Positions 46,419-61,506 of a DNA stretch of 64,000 bases are shown here, one piece after another. Position numbers and translations under genes: made by a program. Source of the DNA: Arthrobacter antioxidans (GTDB lineage: Bacteria > Actinomycetota > Actinomycetes > Actinomycetales > Micrococcaceae). The stretch's first letter is position 1; every line of letters begins with the position of its first letter. The notes beneath the pieces are model-generated. The model was given only the letters and a program-made list of their open reading frames with translations, had not been told where the DNA came from and made no database searches. Where the stretch lies: contig NZ_CP095501.1 in NCBI RefSeq assembly GCF_023100725.1, forward strand, positions 1,302,001 through 1,366,000. The letters run 5' to 3'.

Positions 46419-46424
46419 GAGGCC

Positions 46425-47456
46425 ATGACGTTCACCGCAGCCGTGTCCGGCGCCAGTGGCTATGCCGGGGGAGAGATCCTGCGCCTCCTCGCCAACCACC
46501 CCGACGTCGAGGTCGGGGCGATCACGGCGCACAGCAATGCTGGCACGCGCCTGGGCGACATCCAGCCCCACCTGCATTCCCTCGCCGATCGGGTGCTGCA
46601 GGAGACGACCCCCGAGGTCCTGACCGGGCACGATGTCGTCTTCCTCGCACTGCCGCACGGCGCCAGCGCCGAGGTCGCGGCCCGGCTGCCGGCGGACACG
46701 CTCGTGATCGACGCCGGTGCCGACCACCGCCTGCAGGACCCCGCCGCGTGGACGAAGTTCTACGGCTCGGCCCACGCAGGCACCTGGCCCTACGGATTGC
46801 CTGAACTGCCCGGCCACCGTGCCGGACTCGCCGGAGCCCGCCGGATCGCCGTGCCGGGCTGCTACCCCACGAGCGTCCTCCTCGCACTCACCCCGGGCTT
46901 CGCCGCGGGACTCCTCGAGCCCGACGACGTCGTCGTCGTCTCCGCATCCGGCACCTCCGGGGCGGGCAAGACCGTCAAGCCGAACCTCCTCGGCTCCGAG
47001 GTCATGGGCGGCATGAGCCCCTACGGCGTCGGCGGCGGGCACCGCCACACCCCCGAGATGGAGCAGGGTCTGAGCCGCGCGGCCGGCGAGCGCGTGTCCC
47101 TCTCCTTCACGCCCACGCTCGCGCCCATGGCCCGCGGGATCCTGACCACGGCGACCGCCCGCGTGAAGCCCGGCGTCGAGTACGCGCAGCTGCGGCAGGC
47201 ATGGGAGGACGCCTATGCGGCCGAGCCTTTCGTGCGGGTGCTGCCCGAGGGCCAGTGGCCCACCACCAAGGCGGTCCTCGGCTCCAACTACGCCAACCTC
47301 CAGCTCGCCGTCGACGACCACGCGGGCCGCGTGATCGTCAGCTGCGTCATCGACAATCTGACCAAGGGGACCGCCGGCGGCGCCGTGCAGTCCATGAATA
47401 TCGCCCTCGGACTCGACGAGACCGCGGGCCTGACCATCCAGGGGATCGCACCGTGA
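46425..47456 (+). CDS. argC: N-acetyl-gamma-glutamyl-phosphate reductase
   Basis: 343 residues. Reduces N-acetylglutamyl phosphate to the semialdehyde. Rossmann motif [17 protein letters not shown] at residues 5-21; the catalytic Cys is in [12 protein letters not shown] near 147. ASGTSGAGK and [11 protein letters not shown] with the catalytic His are downstream. First gene of argCJBDFR; ATG 46425 lies 6 bases after the -10 of a promoter overlapped by an ARG box. The stop overlaps argJ. Confidence 0.96.
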   Translation: MTFTAAVSGASGYAGGEILRLLANHPDVEVGAITAHSNAGTRLGDIQPHLHSLADRVLQETTPEVLTGHDVVFLALPHGASAEVAARLPADTLVIDAGADHRLQDPAAWTKFYGSAHAGTWPYGLPELPGHRAGLAGARRIAVPGCYPTSVLLALTPGFAAGLLEPDDVVVVSASGTSGAGKTVKPNLLGSEVMGGMSPYGVGGGHRHTPEMEQGLSRAAGERVSLSFTPTLAPMARGILTTATARVKPGVEYAQLRQAWEDAYAAEPFVRVLPEGQWPTTKAVLGSNYANLQLAVDDHAGRVIVSCVIDNLTKGTAGGAVQSMNIALGLDETAGLTIQGIAP

Positions 47457-48622
47457 GCATCACGTATCCGGGCGGGTTCCGCGCTGCGGGCGTCCCCGCC
47501 GGCCTCAAGAGCACCGGCAAGCCCGACGTCGCCCTCGTCGCCAATGACGGACCGCTGCACAACGCGGCCGCCGTGTTCACCTCCAACCGGGTGGCGGCAG
47601 CACCCGTACTCTGGTCCCGGCAGGTCGTCTCGGACGGGCGCGTCGACGCCGTCGTCCTGAACTCCGGCGGCGCCAACGCCTGCACCGGTCCGGAGGGTTT
47701 CCAGAACACCCACCGGACCGCGGAGGTCACCGCGGAACTCCTCGGAGTCTCCGCGACCGACGTCTTCGTCTGCTCCACCGGCCTGATCGGTGAGCAGCTT
47801 CCGATGGACCGGCTGCTCGCCGGGGTCACGGACGCTGCCGGATCACTGGGCAGGGGCGGCGGGCCCACTGCCGCCGAGGCGATCATGACCACGGACACGG
47901 TGTCGAAGGAGGCCCGCTACCCGGCGACGGCCGACGCCGCGAGCGAGGGCTACGCGATCGGCGGGATGGCCAAGGGAGCCGGCATGCTCGCGCCGGGCCT
48001 GGCCACGATGCTCGTGGTCCTCACCACCGACGCCGCCCTCGACGCCGCGACCCTCGACGCCGCCCTGCGGGAGGCGACCCGCGTGAGCTTCGACCGCACC
48101 GACGCCGACGGCTGCATGTCCACCAACGACACCGTGGTCCTCCTCGCCTCCGGGGCGGCCGGCGTCACGCCGGACGCGGCGCAGTTCACCGCGGCCCTCA
48201 CGCAGGTCTGCCTCGACCTCGCCGCGCAGCTCATCCACGACGCCGAGGGCGCGAGCCACACCATCGCCGTCACCACCGCGAACGCCGCCTCCGAACGCGA
48301 CGCCGAGGTGGTCAGCCGCGCCGTCGCCCGGTCCAACCTGTTCAAGACCGCCATCTTCGGCAACGACCCCAACTGGGGCCGCGTCCTCGCGGCCGTCGGC
48401 ACCACGGACGCCGCCTTCGAACCGGACGAGCTGAACGTCTCGATGAACGGCGTGCAGATCTGCCGGAACGGCGGGATCGGGGAGTCCCGCGACCTCGTGG
48501 ACCTCACCGGTCGGGACGTGACCGTCGAGATCGACCTCGCCGCCGGGACGGCGAGCGCCACGATCTGGACCAACGACCTCACGCACGAGTACGTGCACGA
48601 GAACTCCGCCTACTCGAGCTGA
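47453..48622 (+). CDS. argJ: Bifunctional ornithine acetyltransferase/N-acetylglutamate synthase
   Basis: 389 residues, GTG start overlapping argC. ArgJ moves the acetyl group from N-acetylornithine to glutamate, recycling it. It is made as one chain that cleaves itself in [14 protein letters not shown], freeing Thr about 185 as nucleophile; the motif is intact. The C-terminal half ends with ...[17 protein letters not shown], the normal family terminus. Whether it also performs the acetyl-CoA reaction is not deducible; no argA-like gene lies in the cluster. Confidence 0.95.
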   Translation: MSITYPGGFRAAGVPAGLKSTGKPDVALVANDGPLHNAAAVFTSNRVAAAPVLWSRQVVSDGRVDAVVLNSGGANACTGPEGFQNTHRTAEVTAELLGVSATDVFVCSTGLIGEQLPMDRLLAGVTDAAGSLGRGGGPTAAEAIMTTDTVSKEARYPATADAASEGYAIGGMAKGAGMLAPGLATMLVVLTTDAALDAATLDAALREATRVSFDRTDADGCMSTNDTVVLLASGAAGVTPDAAQFTAALTQVCLDLAAQLIHDAEGASHTIAVTTANAASERDAEVVSRAVARSNLFKTAIFGNDPNWGRVLAAVGTTDAAFEPDELNVSMNGVQICRNGGIGESRDLVDLTGRDVTVEIDLAAGTASATIWTNDLTHEYVHENSAYSS

Positions 48623-48633
48623 CGGGAGACCCC

Positions 48634-52395
<3,762 letters not shown>

Positions 52396-52495
52396 CCCCG
52401 TCGCTGCGGCCGGCCCTGTGCCTGCCGCGGCATGACACCCTGAACATCTACACACCCACGGGCGCACCGCCCGGACAATCAAAGGAGCACCTCCC

Positions 52496-55191
<2,696 letters not shown>

Positions 55192-55214
55192 CGGTCGACT
55201 CCTGGTTATCGATC

Positions 55215-55243
55215 GCGGCGCGGCCCCATCGGGGCCGCGCCGC
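55215..55243. terminator. Hairpin after argH
   Basis: Perfect 13-bp GC stem (55215-55227 with 55231-55243), 3-base loop, seven bases before the end of the opposite oxidoreductase gene. No T-run follows, but the stem could stop both convergent transcripts. Confidence 0.7.
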
Positions 55244-55249
55244 TGTCGG

Positions 55250-56248
55250 TCATGCCGGTGACGGCTCCTCCAGCCGCACCACGATCTTCCCCCGCACATG
55301 ACGCCCGGCCAGGCGTTCGAGGGCGTCGGGCGCGTCCGCCAGCCGCACGGTCTCGATCGGCAGGGGAGTCAGCGCGCCCTCGTCGACGAGCCGCAGCAAC
55401 TCCGTGAGCATGACCGCCAGATCGGCCCGGCTGCCGACGTCCCCGTGCGTGTACGCCGCCCCCAGAGCGATCTCGTGCAGGCTCGGGGCGATGCCGAACG
55501 GCTCCACGATGTCCAGGGACGGCCGCCCCGCAACCGCTGCCAGACCGCCCGCGTGGCGCAGCAGGCGCAGCCCCTGTGCCGCGGACGCCGGCGAGACCGT
55601 GTCCACCACCGCGTCGAACCCACGCCCCTCCGTAGCGGCCCGCAGAACCGCTCCCAGGTCGTCCCGACGGTAATCGAGCACCGCGTCGGCGCTGAGGCCG
55701 CGCACGTAGGCGTGGTTGGACGGGGAAGCGGTAGCTATCACTGTGGCTCCGGCTGCTGCCAGTAGCTGTACCGCGAATCCACCGACGCCACCCGAGGCGC
55801 CCTGGACCAGCGCGTACTGGCCCCGTGTCGCCCGGAGCCGGCGCACGACGGCCTGGTAGGCCGTCATGCCGGCGCACGGCAGGCTGGCGGCGGCAGCCAT
55901 GCCGACCCCTGGCGGCACGACGGCCAGGACATCGGTCGGAGCCGTGGCGTAGGCGGCCAGGCCGCCAGGGCGCCGTAGGTCCTGGTGCCACACCACCCGG
56001 GTGCCCGTGGGCACGCGAGGTTCCGGGCCGGGCCCGGCGTCCTCGACCACACCGGCGATGTCCAGGCCGGGAATGTGCGGGTATGTCCAGAGCGGGTGCC
56101 CGCCGGACGCCAGCTGGTAATCGACCGGGTTGAGGCCGACCGCGTCAACCCGTACGAGGACCTCGCCGACGCCGGGAGCGGGCCGGGGCGCCTCGCCGAC
56201 GCAGGACGACGGCGGTCCGGGCCGGTCCAGCAGGAGTGCTCGCATCAT
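55250..56248 (-). CDS. Zinc-independent MDR oxidoreductase
   Basis: 332 residues (ATG 56248, or 56245 one codon later). GroES-like N-domain without zinc cysteines, then the nucleotide motif VQGASGGVGGFAVQLLAA near 148-165. GLNPVDYQLASGGHPLWTYP near 40 is typical of quinone-reductase-like alcohol dehydrogenase family members. AGGG lies upstream on the minus strand. Substrate unknown; this is a second, distinct MDR enzyme in the window besides qor. Confidence 0.87.
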   Translation of the reverse strand: MMRALLLDRPGPPSSCVGEAPRPAPGVGEVLVRVDAVGLNPVDYQLASGGHPLWTYPHIPGLDIAGVVEDAGPGPEPRVPTGTRVVWHQDLRRPGGLAAYATAPTDVLAVVPPGVGMAAAASLPCAGMTAYQAVVRRLRATRGQYALVQGASGGVGGFAVQLLAAAGATVIATASPSNHAYVRGLSADAVLDYRRDDLGAVLRAATEGRGFDAVVDTVSPASAAQGLRLLRHAGGLAAVAGRPSLDIVEPFGIAPSLHEIALGAAYTHGDVGSRADLAVMLTELLRLVDEGALTPLPIETVRLADAPDALERLAGRHVRGKIVVRLEEPSPA

Positions 56249-56366
56249 TCAACCAACCCTCGGTGTGCGGCGTTCGACAGGATGTCCGGTGCTGCCCAGC
56301 GTACGACGGCGGTAGGGCGGCCGAAAGGAGCTCCGGATGTCCCACTTGCTGCCTAGCCGCCACCGG

Positions 56367-56423
56367 CTCGACAGACGGGTCGATCCGTCACAAACTGTCG
56401 AGAAGGACCCGTCACATCGGGTC
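56367..56423. repeat. Nested inverted repeats in the 216-base interval before the F420-like reductase
   Basis: CTCGACAG (56367-56374) pairs with CTGTCGAG (56395-56402). Inside it GACGG (56374-56378) can pair with CCGTC (56385-56389), and immediately after it GACCCG (56406-56411) pairs with CGGGTC (56418-56423). Possibly operator sites or a structured leader; the rest of the interval shows nothing. Confidence 0.5.
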
Positions 56424-56464
56424 TGGTTCCCACCGCAGAAGAACCCTTGTGAGGAGATCAAGCC

Positions 56465-57142
56465 ATGAAGATCGCCATCCTCGGAACCGGCTCAGTAGGG
56501 CGTACTCTTGCCGCGCGTCTCGCCGAACTGGGACACGACGTCACCATCGGTACCCGCGACGCCGAGGCCACACTGACCCGCACGGGGGCAGATCCGACGG
56601 GCAACACGCCCTTCGCCGGCTGGGCCGCCGACAACCCCACCATTGCCGTGACCGACTTCGCCGACGCCGCCGCGGGGGCGGAGCTCGTCGTCAACGCCAC
56701 GAACGGCGCCGCGTCCCTGGACGTCCTGGCGCAGGTCGGGGAGCGTGGCCTCGACGGCAAGATCATTTTGGACGTCGCCAACCCCCTCGACTTCAGCCGC
56801 GGCATGCCGCCGACCCTGCTCGTCAAGGACACCGACTCACTCGGGGAGCAGATCCAGCGCGCCTTCCCCGCTGCCCGGGTCGTGAAGTCCCTCAACACCC
56901 TGACCGCAGGCCTGATGGCCTATCCGGGGAGCCTGCCCGAAGCCGGAACCGTCTTCGTCTCCGGGAACGACGCCGACGCCAAGCACACGATCACGGCGCT
57001 CCTGACGGAGTTCGGCCACCGGGACGTCATCGATCTCGGCGACATCACCACCGCGCGCGGCGCCGAGATGCTCCTGCCGGTCTGGCTCCGCCTCTGGAGT
57101 GCCCTCGGCACACCCACCTTCAACTTCAAGGTGGTCCGCTGA
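56465..57142 (+). CDS. NADP oxidoreductase, F420-dependent reductase-like (COG2085)
   Basis: 225 residues. The N-terminal Rossmann motif MKIAILGTGSVGRTLAARL is followed by VTIGTRDAEATL, as in F420H2:NADP oxidoreductase-like proteins. IILDVANPLDF near 100 and KSLNTLTAGLM near 140 are conserved. Many family members act on substrates other than F420, so the reaction is open. ATG 56465 has GAGGAG upstream. The upstream 216 bases carry nested inverted repeats. Confidence 0.87.
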   Translation: MKIAILGTGSVGRTLAARLAELGHDVTIGTRDAEATLTRTGADPTGNTPFAGWAADNPTIAVTDFADAAAGAELVVNATNGAASLDVLAQVGERGLDGKIILDVANPLDFSRGMPPTLLVKDTDSLGEQIQRAFPAARVVKSLNTLTAGLMAYPGSLPEAGTVFVSGNDADAKHTITALLTEFGHRDVIDLGDITTARGAEMLLPVWLRLWSALGTPTFNFKVVR

Positions 57143-57173
57143 GTTCTGGACCTCGCGGTGGTCGAAGGCTGCT

Positions 57174-57832
57174 TCATCTCCTCCACTCCACGATGCGAGA
57201 CAGGGTCGTCCGCCCAAGGGCACTCACCCCGGGATTGGTATCCCGGTAGTACCAGACCAACCCCATGGCTTGCTGGAATGCCCAGGCGGCTCCACGCCTC
57301 CATTCATGCTCGTCACTCGCCAGTTCGATGCGCAGGACTTCGCGCGGCTGGTGATCGAGCATGTGCCAGGCGGCGACGAGATCGAGTGCAGGATCAGCGG
57401 GGGCGAATGCTCCGCCGTCGAGAACGCCGACCAGCCGCTCCCCGTCGATGAGCACATTGCCGGGAATCAGGTCCCCGTGAGTCATCGCCGTCGAATCAGC
57501 AGCCGGCAGCATGCGGAAGGATGCCCACCGCTCGCGAAGACGATCCACCGGCAGCAAGCCGTGACTCTGTCGGAAGCAGACCTCCATCCACTCGTCAGAG
57601 TCCTTCAGGTTACCGCCACAGCCGGGGCCCGTGACCGGTCGGCCTCTGGAGTCAGCGGCGCGAAGCGACCGGATCAGGGTGACGAGATCGTGGGCGAATC
57701 GGCCCGAGTGTGCTGAACTGCCCGGCGTCGCAACGCGACGCACGCGCTCGTCACGCCACTCGGGAACTGATCAAGGATCAACCGGCGAGCAAGGTCTTCG
57801 TCGATATGCAATTCATCGTCGTGCATTGCCAT
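57174..57832 (-). pseudogene. Aminoglycoside phosphotransferase-family gene, frameshifted and internally deleted
   Basis: The N-terminus MAMHDDELHIDEDLARRLIL then DQFP is read from ATG 57832. Near 57762 the frame breaks: restoring one base gives EWRDERVRRVATPG, the expected continuation, in the frame that runs to the stop at 57174. In that frame the text jumps from the first strand of the N-lobe to SSAHSGRFAHDLVTLIRSL, so most of the ATP-binding lobe (roughly 80 codons) is missing. The catalytic MTHGDLIPGNVLIDG and FQQAMGLVWYY parts remain. The leaderless promoter TAACGT is intact. A functional kinase is unlikely. Confidence 0.8.
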
Positions 57833-57839
57833 ACGGGCG

Positions 57840-57845
57840 ACGTTA
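57840..57845 (-). promoter_or_regulatory. -10 element retained by the phosphotransferase pseudogene
   Basis: On the minus strand TAACGT, a TANNNT hexamer, is 7 bases before ATG 57832. Confidence 0.5.
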
Positions 57846-57922
57846 TCCGACGCAACATTGCATCTCGGGAAAGGACTGCTTCCGAGTGTTCCCGAATTGC
57901 TGGAACATGGTCGCGCGGCTGA

Positions 57923-57928
57923 TCTAAT
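57923..57928 (+). promoter_or_regulatory. -10 candidate of the S66 peptidase gene (leaderless)
   Basis: TCTAAT, the same hexamer as before the radical SAM gene, is 6 bases before ATG 57935. Confidence 0.45.
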
Positions 57929-57934
57929 GAGTCG

Positions 57935-58987
57935 ATGACGTCGAAGGCCTTTACCGACCTGCCGAAAGCTGTAGCCGGCGATCGGGTCGCGATCCTCTCC
58001 CCGGCGTTCGCGGCGCCGGCCATTTCGGAAGCCGTTCACGAGCAGGCAATGAGGCGTCTGACAGAGATCACGGGACTGGTCGCGGTCGAGTACCCCACCA
58101 CCCGGCAGTTGGGAGCGAGCGCCCGGGCTCGGGCCGCCGACATCACATCCGCCTTCGCCGACCCGACCATCCGAGCAGTGCTTGCGACGATCGGCGGCAC
58201 TGACCAGATCACAGTCATCCGGCACCTCGACGCCGACGTCATCGCCGGGGATCCCAAGCCGTTCCTGGGGTACAGCGACAACACGAATCTGCACAACTTC
58301 CTGTGGGGTCTCGGTGTGCCCAGCTACTACGGGGGCTCCACGCAGGTGCACCTCGGGGCAGGACCGCGCGTCGACGACGTGCACCTGATCTCGCTGCGCG
58401 CCGCCCTTCTCGAGGGCGGGACCCTCGACGTGACCGATCCGGGAGAGTCGGAGGACTACGGCATCTCCTGGACAGATCCGCGCGCCCTGACCGAGTTCGG
58501 CAGGCGCGAACCGACGGACCCTTGGACGTGGACGGGCCCGCAGAAAATGGTGGAAGGCCGCTCGTGGGGCGGTTCCCTGGAAGTGATCGACCAGATCGCG
58601 ATGGCCGACAGGATGCCCGCCGTCGCCGACCTCGAGGGAGGGATCCTGCTGTTCGAGACGAGCGAAGACCAGCCGCGCGCGGACGAGGTGGGTGGCTGGG
58701 TGCGGGCCCTGGGCGAACGCGGACTCCTCGAAGCCGCCGCCGGGGTGCTCGTTGCTCGACCACCCGTCAGCCGGCTGGGAGAGCCCGCCCCCGAAGCGGA
58801 TGCGCGCGCCCGGCTCCGCGCGGAGCAAGCCGAGGCGATCATCGGGCAGATCAGCGACTACAACCCGCACGCCGTCGTCTGCGTCGGAGTGCCCTTCGGC
58901 CATACCCGGCCACAATGGATCCTCCCGCACGGTGGAATCATCCGCCTCGACGGAACCACCAGAACCGTGAGCGCCGACTACAGCTAG
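57935..58987 (+). CDS. LD-carboxypeptidase / MccF-like serine peptidase (S66)
   Basis: 350 residues. The nucleophile is Ser about 114 in FLGYSDNTNLHNFL; the Glu of GGILLFETSEDQP near 236 and the His of GVPFGHTRPQWILP near 315 complete the S66 triad. AVLATIGGTDQ before the serine forms the oxyanion turn. S66 enzymes either trim muropeptides (LdcA) or hydrolyse microcin C-type conjugates (MccF); the longer middle insertion favours the MccF-like branch, but this is inference. Divergent from the phosphotransferase pseudogene. Confidence 0.88.
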   Translation: MTSKAFTDLPKAVAGDRVAILSPAFAAPAISEAVHEQAMRRLTEITGLVAVEYPTTRQLGASARARAADITSAFADPTIRAVLATIGGTDQITVIRHLDADVIAGDPKPFLGYSDNTNLHNFLWGLGVPSYYGGSTQVHLGAGPRVDDVHLISLRAALLEGGTLDVTDPGESEDYGISWTDPRALTEFGRREPTDPWTWTGPQKMVEGRSWGGSLEVIDQIAMADRMPAVADLEGGILLFETSEDQPRADEVGGWVRALGERGLLEAAAGVLVARPPVSRLGEPAPEADARARLRAEQAEAIIGQISDYNPHAVVCVGVPFGHTRPQWILPHGGIIRLDGTTRTVSADYS

Positions 58988-59023
58988 CCGCCCGCGAAGG
59001 AGGACATCGTCGGACACCTGTTC

Positions 59024-59572
59024 TCAGGCGGTCAGGTCCTCCCAGACGAAGGTCGTCGTCTGCCCCGTCTCCCAATCGCGCCGAAGAATGGCGTAGGCGA
59101 CCGAGGCGACCGGCTCGCCGCCGTGCACGGGCCACCCTTCGCGATAGTGGGCTTCTTTCAGCCAGCCGCAGCGCATGAAGGTCTTACGCATCGCGATGTT
59201 GTCCTCCCTCGTCTGCCCTTCGAATCGATGGATGTCCGGTCGTGCCGTGAAGAGGTGATGCGTGGCCGCCTGCAGGACTTCCACGCCCAGGCCTCGTCCC
59301 CGGAACCGTCCATCGAGGCGCAGGTCGAACATCGGCGTGGGATCGCGGAAATCCTCGAAGCGAAGGAACCCGATGCGACCGTGCTCGGTGTGGTGAATCC
59401 AGAAGGAGTCGTTGTCCTCGTCCCTGTACGCGCCCTTCGCGATAGCAGCTTCGACGGCTTTGCGCGCAGGGTGGGGGTTCGCGTGAAAGGGGAACTCGTT
59501 GCGCGTCATGAAATCGACCAGAGCGTCCTGATCGTCCTCGACCGGATCCAGGCGTACAAGAGTGATGGGCAT
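59024..59572 (-). CDS. GNAT-family N-acetyltransferase
   Basis: 182 residues. Acetyl-CoA binding motif A is RFRGRGLGVEVLQAATHHLF (about residues 89-108), followed by IHRFEGQTREDNIAMRKTF and MRCGW, the standard motif B region. The pattern resembles RimJ/L-type and small-molecule acetyltransferases; substrate unknown. ATG at 59572 has AAGGTGA on the minus strand. Convergent with the S66 peptidase gene; 36 bases between stops. Confidence 0.9.
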   Translation of the reverse strand: MPITLVRLDPVEDDQDALVDFMTRNEFPFHANPHPARKAVEAAIAKGAYRDEDNDSFWIHHTEHGRIGFLRFEDFRDPTPMFDLRLDGRFRGRGLGVEVLQAATHHLFTARPDIHRFEGQTREDNIAMRKTFMRCGWLKEAHYREGWPVHGGEPVASVAYAILRRDWETGQTTTFVWEDLTA

Positions 59573-59715
59573 GGTGGTTCACCTTACTGGGTCCCCTGAC
59601 AGGGCTCGAGGATTTGGAAGGCAACAAGTTCTGCATTCTAGGAGACTGAGAAGCCGCTGCTGAGAGTCGAGCTGCCGGCGTCCGGAGTCCCCGCCGTCAG
59701 ACCGGACGCGAGGCC

Positions 59716-60264
59716 TCACGGATCGGCGATGATGGCACTGATGGCGGAGGCCAACGCCGATTCCTCGACCGGAATGCCCATGAACACAGTGGCGCTGATC
59801 ATCCCGTCCACGATCCCGACGATCAGGGCAGACTTTTCTTCCGGCCGGGTGACGCCGATGGATCGCAGAGCGTCCGTACCCCAGATGACCAGTCGTTTCC
59901 GCCCCTCCGCGAGGGCTGCTCCGGGTGACGGAGCGTCGGAGGCGTGGACCAGGAGTGCCTGCCTGGCTCGCGCATGCTCCCGGCCCGTGGTTCTCGCTGC
60001 CGACGCGAAGCGGGCCAGCGCCGTCGCCAGGTCTTCCGCGGTCGCGGGGCTCTCACCCTGGAGCCGCCCCAATCGCCGATGATCCGCTCGTACCAGGAAG
60101 TCGACGACAGCGCTCACGAGAGCCTCCTGTGTCCTGAACAGGTTCGACGTCGAGCCGAGCGGCACGCCCGCAGCGCGGTCCACGCCACGATGTGTGAGGG
60201 CGCGCGGCCCCCCTGCGGCGAGCAGGGACACGGCGGCCGTGCACAGCAGTTCCCGGCGTTCCAC
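59716..60264 (-). CDS. TetR-family transcriptional regulator
   Basis: 182 residues from a GTG. The N-terminal helix-turn-helix reads ALTHRGVDRAAGVPLGSTSN with LFRTQEALVSAVVDFL (about residues 22-58). The C-terminal ligand domain is not assignable. It is divergent from the FAD monooxygenase gene with a palindrome between them, the usual layout for a TetR repressor controlling itself and its neighbour. The GTG start lies 6 bases after a -10 on the minus strand. Confidence 0.9.
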   Translation of the reverse strand: MERRELLCTAAVSLLAAGGPRALTHRGVDRAAGVPLGSTSNLFRTQEALVSAVVDFLVRADHRRLGRLQGESPATAEDLATALARFASAARTTGREHARARQALLVHASDAPSPGAALAEGRKRLVIWGTDALRSIGVTRPEEKSALIVGIVDGMISATVFMGIPVEESALASAISAIIADP

Positions 60265-60270
60265 CCGATG

Positions 60271-60311
60271 AAGCTACACCCATGGCGGGGTAACTACAAA
60301 TGTAGTACGTT
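60271..60311. promoter_or_regulatory. Divergent leaderless promoters and operator between tetR and FAD monooxygenase
   Basis: Minus strand: TTGTAG (60299-60294), 17 bases, TAGCTT (60276-60271), 6 bases, GTG of the regulator. Plus strand: TACGTT (60306-60311), 6 bases, ATG of the monooxygenase. The palindrome ACTACAAATGTAGT (60293-60306) covers the regulator's -35 and touches the monooxygenase -10, so one bound dimer could silence both. Confidence 0.65.
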
Positions 60312-60317
60312 CGCGGC

Positions 60318-61367
60318 ATGACAACGGCGATAGTTGTAGGCGCAGGCATTGCAGGACTCACCGCCGCGGTCGGTCTGCGCCGTGCGGGGTGGTCGGTCCG
60401 GGTCCTGGAGCAGGAACCGGAGGTGCGCACCTCCGGAACGGCGGTCCTGTTGCAACGGGCTACCGTCAGCGGACTCGCATCTCTGGGGCTCGGCCCTGGT
60501 ATCGATGCTCGGGCGATCCCCCTCACCGGTCTTCAGCTCCGCACGCGACGAGCCCTGCCGATCACGCCTCGTCGGGCCCCCTCCGGCGCCGTACTGATCG
60601 AACGGTCGGACCTCGTCGGTCTCCTTCGGGAGTCCCTGCCGGAGCCGGCGCTCGTCCTCGACCACCCTCTGGCGGGAGCGGACCTCGCCGGCGCGCGCGG
60701 GGAGGCTGCTCTGGTCGTCGGAGCCGACGGCGTACACAGCACCCTGCGCGACGCAATGTTCGGTCATGCGTACCGCGCGACAGCGACCGGCACCACCGTG
60801 TGGCGGGGAACGGCCGAGGTGGAGACCTCGGGCCTGACCGAATACTGGGGCCAGCGACGCCGCTTCGGCATCAGTAGCAGGCCGAGCGGGGGAACGAACT
60901 GGTATGCGACGGCATTACTGCCACCAGCCCGGCGCCCGTCAGCTCAGCTGGAGCGCGAGGAGCTTCGGAGGCTGTTCGGGCATTGGAACGCGGCGGTGGC
61001 CGCGACAGTCGCAAGCATCGGCGAGGAAGGTATCCTGCGCCACGACATCCATCACCTGACGCGTCGGTTGCCGCGGTACTACCTGGGGAACGTGGCCCTG
61101 ATCGGTGATGCAGCGCATGCCATGACACCGGACCTCGGGCGCGGCGCGAATGAGGCGATCGTCGACGCATTGTCCCTGGTGAACACCCTCGAGGCGCACG
61201 ACCGCGTGGACCGCGCCCTGGTCGCCTACGACAGGTCCCGGCGCCGGGTCACCCAGCTGACGGCGACCGCATCCGGCGCCCTGCACACCCTCATTCATCG
61301 CTCGCCGTGGCAGCCGATCTCGAATGCACACGGTGATGACGCCCGGTCAGGATCCGATGCACGGTGA
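60318..61367 (+). CDS. FAD-dependent aromatic monooxygenase-like protein
   Basis: 349 residues. FAD Rossmann motif AIVVGAGIAGLTAAVGLRRAG at residues 4-24, the VVGADGVHSTLR (DG) motif near 135, and VALIGDAAHAMTPDLGRGAN near 260-279, as in salicylate-hydroxylase/PHBH-type monooxygenases. It probably hydroxylates an aromatic or polyketide-like compound; in TetR-paired form such enzymes often give resistance. Somewhat shorter than the usual 380-400. Start set by the -10 spacing. Confidence 0.9.
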   Translation: MTTAIVVGAGIAGLTAAVGLRRAGWSVRVLEQEPEVRTSGTAVLLQRATVSGLASLGLGPGIDARAIPLTGLQLRTRRALPITPRRAPSGAVLIERSDLVGLLRESLPEPALVLDHPLAGADLAGARGEAALVVGADGVHSTLRDAMFGHAYRATATGTTVWRGTAEVETSGLTEYWGQRRRFGISSRPSGGTNWYATALLPPARRPSAQLEREELRRLFGHWNAAVAATVASIGEEGILRHDIHHLTRRLPRYYLGNVALIGDAAHAMTPDLGRGANEAIVDALSLVNTLEAHDRVDRALVAYDRSRRRVTQLTATASGALHTLIHRSPWQPISNAHGDDARSGSDAR

Positions 61368-61493
61368 GATCGTCCCCTTTCGACCAGCAACCGTATAGAG
61401 CGCCATTGCGACGTGTCGAGCAGCATGGAATAGACGCACCTGCGGCAGAAGTCGGCATTCTGCTCGGCAGCCTCGGTCAGGATCGACGGCCCG
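61368..61493. other. Interval without recognisable gene after the monooxygenase
   Basis: About 126 bases with lower GC than the surroundings. I see no open frame with coding character, hairpin or tRNA here, only the promoter of the small gene at its right end. Confidence 0.6.
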
Positions 61494-61499
61494 TAGGAT
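61494..61499 (+). promoter_or_regulatory. -10 element of the 47-residue gene (leaderless)
   Basis: TAGGAT matches TANNNT and lies 7 bases before ATG 61507. Confidence 0.55.
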
Positions 61500-61506
61500 G
61501 TGGGCC

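Noticed and set aside
57099..57716. A 205-codon plus-strand frame over the phosphotransferase pseudogene
   Set aside because: The opposite strand carries clear phosphotransferase motifs, and this frame has none.
57674..59017. A 447-codon minus-strand frame opposite the S66 peptidase gene
   Set aside because: Most of it is antisense to a peptidase with intact catalytic motifs. Only its last part is meaningful, as the N-terminal piece of the phosphotransferase pseudogene.
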